Source: Chamaecrista fasciculata
Lineage: Eukaryota; Streptophyta; Magnoliopsida; Fabales; Fabaceae
Assembly (NCBI GenBank): GCA_003254925.1
Contig: QANZ01027032.1
Location: 120,663-184,662 of the forward strand
Length of the DNA: 64,000 nucleotides
Reading direction: 5' to 3'
The notes under the pieces were generated by a model. That model had not been told where the DNA came from and did not search any database. It saw nothing but the letters and a program-made list of their open reading frames with translations. The translations under genes were made by a program, and so were the position numbers. The first letter of the stretch is position 1; each line of letters opens with the position of its first letter. Below, one piece after another: positions 23,035 to 33,895 of this stretch.

Positions 23035-26000
23035 ATGAGCATAGATGGTGTTGTTTCATCTGGTACCTTGTTAGAAAGGCCTTCTGATTCATCCATGGAT
23101 TTCACTTACATGGATGAACTTTTTTTAGATGGATGCTGGTTGGAAACTACTACAGATGCATCTGGATTTCTGCTTCAAAGTCCTTCTAGTTGTAATCCCC
23201 ATCTTGACCATTCATTTTCATGGCCTGCCTTGGAAGTTGAAGAAAGGCAAAGTCCTTTGTTTAATGAATTCCAGGAAACACAAGAACGGATCAATAATAA
23301 TAATACAGGAGAAGTTTGTAATCAGTCTGAAAATCACTCAGATGAAAACTCAGAAGTTGTCACTACTAGGTGGTGGATAGGACCTATGGCTAATCTGAAC
23401 CCTCAATTATCTGTATTGGAGAGACTAATTAAGGCACTTGTGTATATCAGAGACTTCAATAAAGATAAAGACATGCTCATTCAAATATGGGTGCCAATTA
23501 ATAATAAAGCGGGTAGGAAGATTCTAACAACTAGTGATCTTCCCTTCTCGCTTGAAACCAGGTGCCCAAATCTGGCAAAGTACAGAGAAATCTCTGAGAA
23601 ATATCAATTCTCGGCCGAGGAGGATTGTAAGGTGTTGGTGGCCGGATTGCCTGGTCGTGTATTTATAGACAAGGTTCCTGAGTGGACTCCTGATGTTCGT
23701 TTTTTCAGGAGTGATGAATATCCTCGTGTTGATCATGCTCAAGAGTATGATGTTCGTGGGACTTTGGCACTTCCTGTTTTTGAACGAGGTAGCAGGACTT
23801 GCTTGGGTGTTATTGAAGTTGTCATGACTACCCAGAAGATCAAGTATTTCTCCGAACTTGAAAGTGTTTGCAAAGCACTTGAGGTTTTTCTCCTTGCTTA
23901 TTTCTATATCAGATTGTGTTTGTGTATCAACATGATGATATTTGTTCCTCTCCTTTGACCCATATCCCCATATCTCCTCTCCTTGTTTTCATATCTTGTG
24001 ATTGCATGACTAAACTGACATTTTAGTCCATAGATTATGAGTCTTGTCATTTTAGTCTCTGATTTTTCAAAACTAGTCCTTACAAGTTAGTCACTCTATG
24101 AAACACTCTAACAGTGTACAGCTCAGTCCCTTGAAGTATTAAATTGCAATGGGTCAAAAATTTTCAGGTGTTAAATCAAGCATTTCAAAACTTCAAGGAC
24201 TAATTTCAGGAATAAATTGATTGATAGTTTACTCTATTTCAGTGTGAATGCAAATAGCATTCCTATCAAATAGAAAATACAGGCCAAATGTGAGATGACC
24301 GTTGACATTTGAATCACTTTCTGTATATTGATTGGAGGAAAATGGCTAACTTGCAGGCTGTTGATCTCAGAAGCTCAAAGCTTTCAAGTATGCAGAACTT
24401 GAAGGTAAGTAAATGGATCATCATCTTAATAAATACTGTATATAAATACAAATCTCTCAAGTTCTCAATTTGGTTGTGAAAAACCGGTTTCATTTTAGCA
24501 GGCATGCAACAATTCCTATGAAGCTGCTCTACCTGAGATTCAACAAATACTGAGATCCGCATGTGAAATGCATAAATTGCCTTTAGCTCAAACTTGGGTC
24601 CCATGCATCCAGCAAGGCAAAGAAGGGTGCCGGCACTCCGACGATAATTATCTACATTGTATATCTCCGGTGGAGCATGCGTGCTACGTTGGTGATCCTT
24701 GTGTCCGGGGTTTTCATGAGGCTTGCTGTGAGCATCACTTGTTAAAAGGTCAAGGTGTGGCTGGTGGAGCTTTTATGACCAATCAACCATGCTTCTCAAC
24801 TGACATAACTTCCTTAAGCAAGACAGACTATCCACTGTCTCACCATGCAAGGATTCTCGGGTTGGGAGCCGCGGTTGCTATACGCCTTCGAAGCATCCAT
24901 AGCAGCGTGGATGACTTTGTCTTAGAGTTCTTCTTGCCTGTAAACTGCACAGACAGTGAAGAACAGAAGAAGATGCTTACTTCTTTGTCTATGATTATAC
25001 AAAGGGTTTGCAGGAGCTTACGAGTCATAACAGATAAAGAATTGGAGGAGGAAACTAGCATATCCATGGATGAAGTGATTGCCTCTGCAGATAGTAGATC
25101 TGCTAAGATGGAGCTCCAACAGAGTAGGACCGACGAAAAGGCAAGTGAGACAGGTAATGATAGACAGCTTTCTGACCTAGGACAGCAAGAAGAGTCTATT
25201 TCAAAAGGAAACCTGGACTATGTTGCGGAGTGTTCCACTATTGGTGGTGAGGGTAGCTTACCCATTGTTGGTGTGAGTAAAATGGGAGATAAAAGACGGA
25301 CCAAAGCAGAGAAAACTATCACCCTGCAAGTTCTTCGGCAATATTTCGCTGGAAGCCTAAAGGATGCGGCAAAGAATATTGGTGGTAAGCTTTAGATCAA
25401 AGCATGCTTTCATCATGTTTCTTTTGGTGCAATCCTTTGAAATATTATGACCTTCTCCTAGTTAATTTACTACTTTTGCAAGTGTTATGCTTGATGTTTA
25501 TTTATATATTATCTGCAACTCTACTAGTAAGTGTCATTGAAAGTCATCCATGTTATATATTATTTCCAGTTTGTACTACAACATTGAAGAGGATCTGCCG
25601 GCAACACGGGATAAAGCGGTGGCCTTCTAGAAAGATCAAAAAGGTTGGTCACTCCTTACAGAAACTTCAACTTGTGATTGACTCGGTTCATCAAGGTGCC
25701 TCTAGTGCTTTCCAAATAGATTCCTTCTACTCAAAGTTTCCAGAACTAGCTTCCCCCAAATTACCAGTAAGCAGCAGCTTGTTCTCAACTTGGAAGCAAA
25801 TTGACAATAATAATAATCCAAACCCTTCAAGCACATGCTTGCAGAGCCCGGAAGCACCCTCGTCTTCGTGCAGCCAGAGTTCTAGTTCAAGTCATTCATG
25901 TTCCAACACACCAGAGCAACATCATCAGCATCAGCATTACAATACGCAAAGTGTCGATGGCATAAAAGATCATCATCATGCTAGTGTTGGAGAAGATTGT

Positions 26001-26456
26001 GAAAATGGGGTGTTGAAGAGAATCACTAGTGAAGTTGAGCTAAAAATCTTCAGCCAAGATAAATCAGAACTTAATCTGAGAAGATGTCAAAGCCATGAAA
26101 CACTCGGTCAGCTTCCGAAAACTGCATTGAAAGGAAGCTCTGGAACTCACAAAACACCTGATCAGGCTCAAAGTCAGAGAGTAAAAGTGACGTTTGGAGA
26201 AGAAAAAGCCCGGTTTCGAATGCCGGGCACATGGGGTTACCAGCATCTTTTGAGGGAAATTGCCACAAGATTTAACATAGATGACATGAGCAAGTATGAT
26301 CTCAAGTATCTTGATGATGATTCTGAGTGGGTATTGCTAACTTGTGATGCTGATTTAGAAGAATGTATTGATGTTTGTCAATCATCTCAGAGCAGTACCA
26401 TCAAGCTTTGCCTCCAAGTTTCCAGAACTCTAGGCCTTCATGATTGTAAATCATAG
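23035..26456 (+). CDS. NLP: NIN-like protein (NLP) transcription factor, 4 exons
   Basis: Exons 23035-23883, 24357-24404, 24502-25384 and 25570-26456 join in frame to 888 residues. NLPs are the main nitrate-responsive transcription factors of plants, binding nitrate-responsive elements in the nucleus. The N-terminal region is GAF-like (about residues 115-290, RWWIGP...LAGLPGRVF...[11 protein letters not shown]) and is the nitrate-signalling part. The RWP-RK DNA-binding domain spans about 567-625, with the defining RWPSRK at 610-615. A serine/histidine-rich linker follows. A PB1 domain lies at about 797-879, with basic residues near VKVTF and the acidic [20 protein letters not shown] cluster. 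The opening [19 protein letters not shown] resembles the NLP1/2/4/5 group rather than NLP6/7. The RWP-RK domain is split by intron 3 (IG|VCTTT). A foldback element begins about 12 bases after the stop. Confidence 0.95.
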
Positions 26457-26466
26457 CATTGTCGAG

Positions 26467-26712
26467 AGAACCTATTTTTCAGTCCCCAAATTTATCTCAA
26501 AATTATAATTTTGTCTCTGAATATTGGAATTATATTTTTTGGTCCCAGATTATTTTTACAAATATTAACTATTTTGTCCTTGAAACATTACATTTGGAGA
26601 CTAAATAATTTATGTTTATAAAAAAAATCATGGACCAAAAAGTGTATTTCTAATACTTAGGGAGTAAATTATAATTTAGGACAAATTTAAGGACTAAAAA
26701 GTAAGTTTTTTC
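26467..26712. mobile_element. Foldback element in the 3' UTR of the NLP gene
   Basis: The left arm begins CCTATTTTTCAGTCCCCAAA and the right arm, reversed, ACTTACTTTTTAGTCCTTAA. Further mirrored words are TTTTTTGGTCCCAGATTA and TTTTTTGGTCCATGATTT. The divergence is higher than in the D or E copies and I see no certain target duplication. It starts about ten bases after the NLP stop codon, so it must be transcribed with the gene. Confidence 0.65.
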
Positions 26713-28234
26713 TAGCATCATCTTTTGTCAAATATGTGAATGAGTCAGTCTTGCAAGTTTGTAGCAGTAAAAGGATCCAATTCCCGATTCTTTCTCTCAA
26801 GAGGCTGGTCTTACACTGTTTGATTCTCTTTCTATAATTTTTTTAGTAGGTAATGTGAGAAGAATTTGAGCTCACAAGTTCTATTTCTTGTAAGTTAAAC
26901 TGTACAGAAGTTTTCAATATTTAATGCAATGAGTAGTTGCAATGTTGTTCATTATATTAATATATAGAAGCTTATTATATCTTGATTTTTGGTTTCAGAA
27001 TTGAACTGTGACAAAACTCTCATCTCATCAGAATTGAGAATTTGAGTTTAGTTGAGAGTTTAGAGAAATGATGTTTGGGTAAACTAGAACTCTAGAAGAG
27101 ATCAAATTCTTCTCAGTCATTTTTATGTTAGGGAAACGAAAATTTGACATAACTTGTTTTTTTTTTCCAAAGAAGTAATGACAGTATTCAGAGAATTAGC
27201 AATGGAAAACATTGGTTTCCGGATATCAATCAAGAATATCAATTTTTTTTAAGAAAAATATATATAAGACAAAACCAAAGAGGAATGATTTGGTATATAT
27301 ATGTTGATATGTGTTGTCATAAAAAAAATGAATGAATTATGATTTATGAATATGTTTGGTACCAAATTAAACATTGAGAAGAATCTTTGTTAGTTGTTTC
27401 CAACGCAGCAATCATATGCAAGTGTGGTTTCCTCATATGTTAATATCTTCTGGAATCGTGAATGATCCAGAATCCATATTCAATTAAAACTTTGGTATGT
27501 TACGAATTAAATATAAATACTAAGACGTCAGCATGCAATCAATATCAGAAACCATATGATATCAATTTTTTCACAGCTATTTATTTGTTTACTTTGAATG
27601 AATATAACGCATGAAAGTGACGCACTCATTCTATAATGTAAAGAGCTAACATCCAAGTTGGATGAGGTCTTTGATTAATCTATTTATTTATTTATTTAGC
27701 AATCTGTTTTCGTTTTGTTTACTCAAATTTTTCTATTGAACAATTATTAGGATAATATAAAAGATATTGGATTTTAGTGATTTATATAAAAAGGAAGATT
27801 AAATAAAAATTCCATCTGTTTGTCATGACATATATATATGTGTACTAAATGTTGTCTGGATCTGGAGAGTTCTCTTGCATGTTAATTAGAATAATAAGAT
27901 TAACAATATAGTCTGCTTTCTTCATTGTTTCGTCATGGACTCCATTATGGTACTTTTGTTTTTGCAGAAAAAAGAAATTAAGAGAGTTGAGTCTTGATGA
28001 TTCATCAAAAAAGTATGTCTCTAACTTCAATAAACGTTTATAAAAATAATTATAGATCACCTGTCTCATAGAACTCTTTACATTGATAATTTACTTAAAC
28101 TTTTAATCATATAAATTATGAACCAATTTCTTATTAATTCCATATGGTATTTTTACCCCTCTGATTAAGATAATATAGCATTAGTGGGGTTTGTGACGTC
28201 AGTTCTTTATTAATGCAGGCCATTATAATTGTGT
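26713..28234. other. Gene-free stretch downstream of the NLP gene
   Basis: A/T-rich sequence with no supported gene. The minus-strand frame at 27845-28069 has no recognisable domain. Confidence 0.5.
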
Positions 28235-28735
28235 TAAAGGTTTATTTTGGTCCTAAATGTATATCCTAATGTTCATTTTGGTTCATTATGTTTCAAAATG
28301 TCCAAATTGGTTCTAAATGTTGGCAAAATGTTTCATTTTGGTCCAAACTATTGGATATGGCTCGTTTCAAGTTCAAATGTGACGAGTTTAGAGCTACGTA
28401 TTGTTCTCAAAGAGTATTTTCTTTATCCGGTTGGGGCCTTCAACAAACGAGATCAAATCGGTCTTAAAAACTAATTGCTCGTTTCATGGTCAAACAAGCA
28501 AAGTTGATCATATCTCTCTTGTTTCAAATTCGAATGCAACAAATTTAGAGCTACAAGTTCTTCTTAACAAGTCCTTTGAACTTGAAACGATAAATGAGAG
28601 AAATATGATCAAATTCAATAATTTGGAACCAAAATGAAACATTTTACAAACATTAACATTTTGCAAACATTTAGAATCAAAATGAACATTAGAGAGCATA
28701 CGTTTAGGAACAAAATGACTCTTTGACTTTTTTTT
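28235..28735. mobile_element. Foldback element F2
   Basis: It is a homologue of F1. Shared words include TTCATTTTGGTTCATTATGT, CAACAAACGAGATCAAAT, AAGTTGATCATATCTCTCT and the long common frame at 28401-28637. The left end (GTTAAAGGTTTATTTTGGTC) and right end (CAAAATGACTCTTTGAC) are degraded. No reliable target duplication is visible. Confidence 0.7.
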
Positions 28736-28914
28736 TTTTATGGAGTGGCGGGTTGTGCGATCAGTTTGATGATAGTACTGTAATATTCAAATAAAATGTT
28801 AATGTCCAGTGGGTCTAACAGTCTAACTCTCAACAATGCTTTCACCTGAAACAATAACTATAATACTAAACAACCAGGATTGAGTCCAAGGGAAAGAATT
28901 AATATGTCATAACG

Positions 28915-28958
28915 TGATCAATTTATATTTTTTTTTGGTACATGATCAATTTATATTT
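28915..28958 (-). mobile_element. Poly(T) micro-insertion with 16-bp TSD
   Basis: TGATCAATTTATATTT occurs at 28915-28930 and exactly again at 28943-28958. Between them lie 12 bases, TTTTTTGGTACA, which read TGTACC plus an A-run on the minus strand. Confidence 0.7.
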
Positions 28959-29190
28959 GTATTGAGAGAGAAATATTTATATTTAGTGTTCAACAATATC
29001 TCAAACAAAATTGTCTCTAATAAAATACACTTATAAAAAACTAATTGTAAGTTTTGGTTATTTTACTGTGAAATAAGCAGAATTTGAAGGAAATTTTTAC
29101 ATTTTTTATTTTTTTTATATTTATTCTTCCTTAAACAAAAACAAAATGTGAGAGTGAGAGGTTTTTTATTTATTTTTTTGGTACCCAATT
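28959..29190. other. A/T-rich spacer
   Basis: No feature recognised beyond poly(T) and poly(A) runs. Confidence 0.4.
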
Positions 29191-29411
29191 GTGTAGAAAG
29201 ACCTAACTCACCCCAAAAAGAGCTCTCAAAAGGAGAGGATTGCCTCATTATATATATATAGAGTTAGAAGACCCTTTAACTAAGGCCCAAGCTCTGATAC
29301 TATGTAGAAAGACCTAACTCACCCCAAAAGAGCTCTTAAAGGGAGATGATTGTCTCATTATATATATTGAGTTAAAAGGCCCTTTAAATAAGCGATGTGG
29401 GACTTCAACAA
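29191..29411 (-). mobile_element. TRIM-like retrotransposon, two LTRs with PBS between
   Basis: On the minus strand a unit starts TGTTGAAGTCCCACATCGC (from 29411) and ends GTGAGTTAGGTCTTTCTACA (about 29302). It is followed at once by TAGTATCAGAGCTTGGGCC. That resembles the primer-binding site complementary to initiator methionine tRNA (consensus TGGTATCAGAGC). A second copy of the unit, lacking its first 20 or so bases, follows to 29191. LTRs of about 110 bp with almost no interior fit a terminal-repeat retrotransposon in miniature, here internally deleted. A homologous element lies at 38.2-38.7 kb. Confidence 0.75.
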
Positions 29412-30282
29412 ATTGATTGCTACATATACAAGGTAGGATTCAAATTCTCAATCTTGCTTAAGTGACCTAGTGAGTTCGACTACTAGACCAACTAAGCTTA
29501 GTTTAAGAGGCTTTTAAGTAAGCCTTATATAATGACATATTATCCTATATATGATTAATTAATTAGGCCTCATCCTACATCAACAACAACAACTAGTGAT
29601 GATGATAATGATAATGATAATAATTTCAAGAAACATGAATGCATGTTATTATGTAAGGGTTTTTTTTTTTAATGGTTCAAAGCAGAGCTGTATATATATG
29701 AGATCTTTCTGATTTAATTTGTATTCATATATATATATATATATATATATATAAATTAAAGCTCCACATGACACAAGTATTTGTTAGGGGTCAAACATCA
29801 TGATTACATTATCAATCCCCACAATGTAATCTAAACATTTGTTTTATTACGTTTGACTTGCATGGCTTAAGTAATTAGCAATTACACTAATCTTGCTTAG
29901 TAGATTAAACTATTCTATCATTTTCATTGAGAGATATATAAATCATGGACTTTTTTTAAAAAAAAATAAAAACAATGCCAGTTAAGACATTAAGAGAATA
30001 TAAAAAGAAAAAAATATATATTTTATAATTTTTTAATATATTTATATTTTCTATATATCTTAATTAGTGGTTTAATAGTACTAGTTAGAAAATTTCAGAA
30101 ATTATATAATTTTATTATTTTAAAATAAAAAAATATTCTTTATATTTTTTTATTTATATAATACAATAAATGTTAAGTATATATTTGGCTAGTAATTATT
30201 TTTTTTAGTCTGATTGTTATACTTAATTTGGTACTCCTTGGAGTTATGTGGCCCAACATGTTTTCATCACAGACCAAAAGAA
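29412..30282. other. A/T-rich intergenic stretch
   Basis: No gene. A (TA)n microsatellite lies at about 29727-29752 and a run of GATGATGATAATGATAAT-type repeats at about 29597-29625. Confidence 0.5.
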
Positions 30283-30326
30283 AATAAAAACGATGTTTTT
30301 TTTTGGGTCAGAATAAAAACGATGTT
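30283..30326 (-). mobile_element. Poly(T) micro-insertion with 15-bp TSD (first of three)
   Basis: AATAAAAACGATGTT occurs at 30283-30297 and exactly again at 30312-30326. The 14-base insert is TTTTTTTGGGTCAG, i.e. CTGACCC plus an A-run on the minus strand. Confidence 0.75.
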
Positions 30327-30339
30327 GGCAGATATCAGG

Positions 30340-30382
30340 TCACAAGGAGGACATTTTTTTTTTGAAACATCACAAGGAGGAC
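30340..30382 (-). mobile_element. Poly(T) micro-insertion with 13-bp TSD (second of three)
   Basis: TCACAAGGAGGAC occurs at 30340-30352 and exactly again at 30370-30382. The 17-base insert is ATTTTTTTTTTGAAACA. Confidence 0.75.
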
Positions 30383-30392
30383 TTGCTTTACA

Positions 30393-30440
30393 AGATTAAT
30401 GCCTCTTTTTTTTTTTCGGCCTGGAGATTAATGCCTCTTT
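30393..30440 (-). mobile_element. Poly(T) micro-insertion with 16-bp TSD (third of three)
   Basis: AGATTAATGCCTCTTT occurs at 30393-30408 and exactly again at 30425-30440. The 16-base insert is TTTTTTTTCGGCCTGG, i.e. CCAGGCCG plus an A-run on the minus strand. Confidence 0.78.
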
Positions 30441-30650
30441 GGATCTGAAACCAGAAAAAAAAAAAAAAAGAGTTACTCTTAATTCAGACATTAGACTTGT
30501 TTATTAGTTAGGTTAATTTTGAGAAACGTACTTATTTGACCATAAAGAATAACCTAGCCTAACCTTTTTTTTTTTAAAGAATGAAAAAAACTAGCACTAC
30601 ACTCCAACACAGCGGGACCAAACAACCCCTTAAAAATCATTCCTAAGAAC

Positions 30651-31130
30651 CTATATAGCAACCGCGACTGGTTCAGAAAATTCATAAATACCCTCTTTCA
30701 TACCATGAGATAAACGAGCAAGACAATCTGCCACACAGTTAGCTTCCCTTAAGACATGCACAATGTTGATTTGCCAATCATGAGAGTTCATTATAGACCG
30801 TATATTGTTAACAATGGTAGCCGAAGGATGAGTAGAGAGAACTCCTTTATGACAGAATTGAACAGCACACGAAGAGTCTGCTTCAATGATCACATGAGAT
30901 AAGCCAAGCTTTTTGCAGAGTCGAAGAGCATTTAGAATTTCACTAAGTTCAGTAATAGTAATAGTGCAATTACCCAAACGGTTAGTAAAGCCATAAAGCC
31001 ATTGGCCGAATCATCACGGAGGACACCACCACACCCATCGCTACCAAACTAATTAACTGACCCGTCAACATTGAGTTTAACAACACCCGCATTAGGAAAG
31101 GTCCGATTCACATGAATTTGTGTCGAAGCA
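30651..31130 (-). pseudogene. RNase H-like (reverse-transcriptase-like RVT_3) pseudogene
   Basis: The minus strand reads KLNVDGSVN, then a stop, FGSDGCGGVLRDD, then after a frameshift an open run of 108 codons (30651-30977). That run contains ELSEILNALRLCKKLGLSHV, IEADSSCAVQ and VLREANCVADCLARL. This is the order of an RNase H domain: first acidic motif in NVDGS, glutamate in the ELSEI helix, aspartate in EADS, and the final acidic residue in ADCLA. Such domains occur at the end of plant LINE-type elements and in stand-alone 'putative ribonuclease H' genes. The in-frame stop near 31050 and the frameshift near 30975 make it non-functional. Confidence 0.8.
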
Positions 31131-33094
31131 AGCAGGTGATTTTCTTCTAGAGGACAATTCCTATAGTTTAATTGTTAACTACTTGGAAATAAATAAGCTG
31201 AATTACAGTATAATTGAAGTATATTAAATGTGATTGAACAAAAATGAAAATTATATTAAATCTTAATCATTCATAACTCATATTTTACATAATTTAGATT
31301 TATATTTGAGATACAATCTTCAATTAGAAATGATGAAAATGTTAATACCTAATAGGTGTATGTAAATTTTACTCGTTGAGTCTGAATTTAAGTATAAAAA
31401 TTTATTCATTTAAAATTATAAGTATAAATCCAAGTTTAAATATAAGAATTGAATTTAATACCCAACAAATGCAAATTCGAAAAAGAAAATAATATTTTTT
31501 TTTTTACAAATAGACATATATAGTCATCTTCTCTCCTCTATTGCTTTCACGCAAAACAAGCCATCTCTAATGTAAATGCAAATTAGAGTTGGCATCCAAT
31601 AATCACTTGCCAAAGTGGTAAGTGCTAAACTTTTAGTCTTTTAACCACATGATCGTTCTATTGTCTTACACTAATTAGGATTATGATATTGATACCCCTA
31701 CTCAACTAATTCCTCCAACATGCTTCTTCACATCAAAATCATTCGTGTTTCCCACTCTAACCACACTGCATCATCTTTTGTAAGTGATTGGAAATTTTGA
31801 ATATGTCAAGAACAGAAAGTCTTTTTTGTCTAATACAATTGTTTAAACTTTTTTTTTTTATCAAAAAGACTAGTTTAATCTAAATGCATTGCATATAATT
31901 GCATCCTAACGAATCAAACTTTTCACTGTAATTAGTTGCAATTTTAAAAAGTTTAATTACACCTCTATTGCGTGTATAAGTTTTTCCCCTTCCTTTAATT
32001 TCTTAGAAAAGAAGTATAAGAGAGAAACCCCTTATTTTAATTTTTAAAGACTTTTGGGTAATAATTAATTAAGTTATGTCCCTCCTTATATTAATTGCTG
32101 TTGTCACATGTTTGACATTATTGTGACATTGACAATTTTGTTACAAATATTAATTCGTTATGCTGCATCATTCATGCCAAGAAGGCAAGAACACTATTAT
32201 TTTGCCGTAAATACCTGTCACTTGTCACCAATGCTTAAAGCCTTGGATTCCACTATTCTCATTTGCAAGTTGTTAAATGTTATGTAAAATTTTTTATTTT
32301 TAAAAAACGCCAATGTATTCACAAACTCAAGCTGTACATATTGATGTATCACTTTACCTTGTCCTATTGGCTTAATTTGATATTTTGATTTTGACTGTAT
32401 TAATATTTATTTAGTTATACCATTCCGTGTTACTAATGGGAAAATTACAATCACCTTCTTCTCCTATTATATGAAGTTAAAAAAATAACTAAAGTACAAA
32501 TATTATTATTTATTACAATTATGATAATAAACTTCAAATTTTATTTGATTTAGATGCAAATCACATATATAATATGTTTTAAATTTAAAAAATAAATATT
32601 TTCATTGGCTAAATGAATATTTAACAAATATTATATTATTTCAAAATATCTTGAATTACAACTTTTTTCTTTTGCAAGAATATATTATTATACATGTCAC
32701 AAGATGTTTGGTACACAATTTAAAAAATAAAGAGTTTAAAATGTTATATTGCCGTACCTGAATTAAAAGAAAAAAAAATCCCAAAAATATTGCATTATAC
32801 TATTACAGGAAGTATGGTGTCGTACCAAATTACATTGCACCTGAATAATCATAGTGTACTGAAACTTCTCGCCAAACTATTACTAGCATTGACAGGCAGG
32901 TAGCGACCGTTCAAAACTTGGTGCTTGTCTCTAAACAATGATGCTATACAGATATTGGACAAAATAGAATGGCTTCTTCATTTTGTTGAGCCATGATTTT
33001 GACAAGTTCATTTAACAAATTCCATGAGTAATAAATCCTTCAGGCCAAACCTCAATGCAATCTGTTAAAGCTTTCCTTGTAAATGCTTTCTGAT
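31131..33094. other. Long A/T-rich gene-free stretch
   Basis: No gene, inverted repeat or LTR structure is recognised in about 2 kb. Confidence 0.5.
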
Positions 33095-33232
33095 GATTCT
33101 GAATTTTTTTTTTTTGTTGCTCAAGGTATCCTCAGCCCGACAGGCCAAGGACTAATCCTCCGCGGATCTGTGCTCCATTTAAGGGTCTGCCGTTAGCCAA
33201 TTGGTTGCTGCATACACAAGGTTCTGAATTTT
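33095..33232 (-). mobile_element. Poly(T)-headed retroinsert of 112 bp with 13-bp TSD
   Basis: GATTCTGAATTTT (33095-33107) and GGTTCTGAATTTT (33220-33232) flank a 112-base insert. The insert starts with a T-run and continues GTTGCTCAAGGTATCCTCAG, CCCGACAGGCC and CCGCGGATC. On the minus strand this is a sequence ending in an A-run, as expected of a SINE or truncated LINE. The GC-rich interior is unlike the surroundings. I cannot assign a family. Confidence 0.7.
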
Positions 33233-33895
33233 GATTACAATAGAGTGTGCTTATTTTGGTGCACTGATTGCTCTTTTATTCAGACACATCCAAGGCAAAG
33301 CCAGCAAGCACAGAATTGGAATCTTCCATAGAATCTACCTATACAAGTATTCTATCACCATCTACATCCTCAATAGATAACTTTTGAGATAAGTTTCTCC
33401 CTAAGACTTATGCTCATTACACATAAGTTACTCAGAAAGAGAGGACTATAAGCCGGTGCTGTAATGAGTCTGATTGCAAAAGTACCTGAACATAAAGAAC
33501 CATATAATTTAACAGTGAGACATTTCTTGTTATATGTTCACCAAAACCCATTTGATAACTGACTGGGTGTAATCTCATTCCTGAGCTCCAAACAATCTGG
33601 TAAATTTCCAATATAGAAAAACTATAATCACTTCGTGTAAAGGTCATCTTTTTGGATGATGCTAGCTAGACTACAATGGGTATATCACACAATATGTAGT
33701 AATGTACAAACAAAAAAATCCCAATCTGCACCTCAAGCCCATGATGGAGGAAAATTCCCTCTCCATTTTCAGCCATTATTGGGCATGTTCTTTAATTTTG
33801 TGTCCTGAACTTGTGACTGGAAAGCTCAAGGACACTCAGAGAGTAGTGTATGCACACACCACAGTCAACAAGAATTGCTGTAGCTCGTCAAATTC
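33233..33895. other. 3' flank of the glycerol-3-phosphate transporter gene
   Basis: Probably the 3' UTR and terminator region of the minus-strand transporter gene. No other gene is supported. Confidence 0.5.

Noticed and set aside
27845-28069. 74-codon minus-strand open frame downstream of the NLP gene
   Set aside because: No homology recognised, and no acceptor or donor context linking it to another exon.
29727-29752. (TA)n tracts as functional elements or CRISPR-like repeats
   Set aside because: Simple microsatellites common in plant DNA; there are no spaced repeats anywhere in the window that resemble a CRISPR array.
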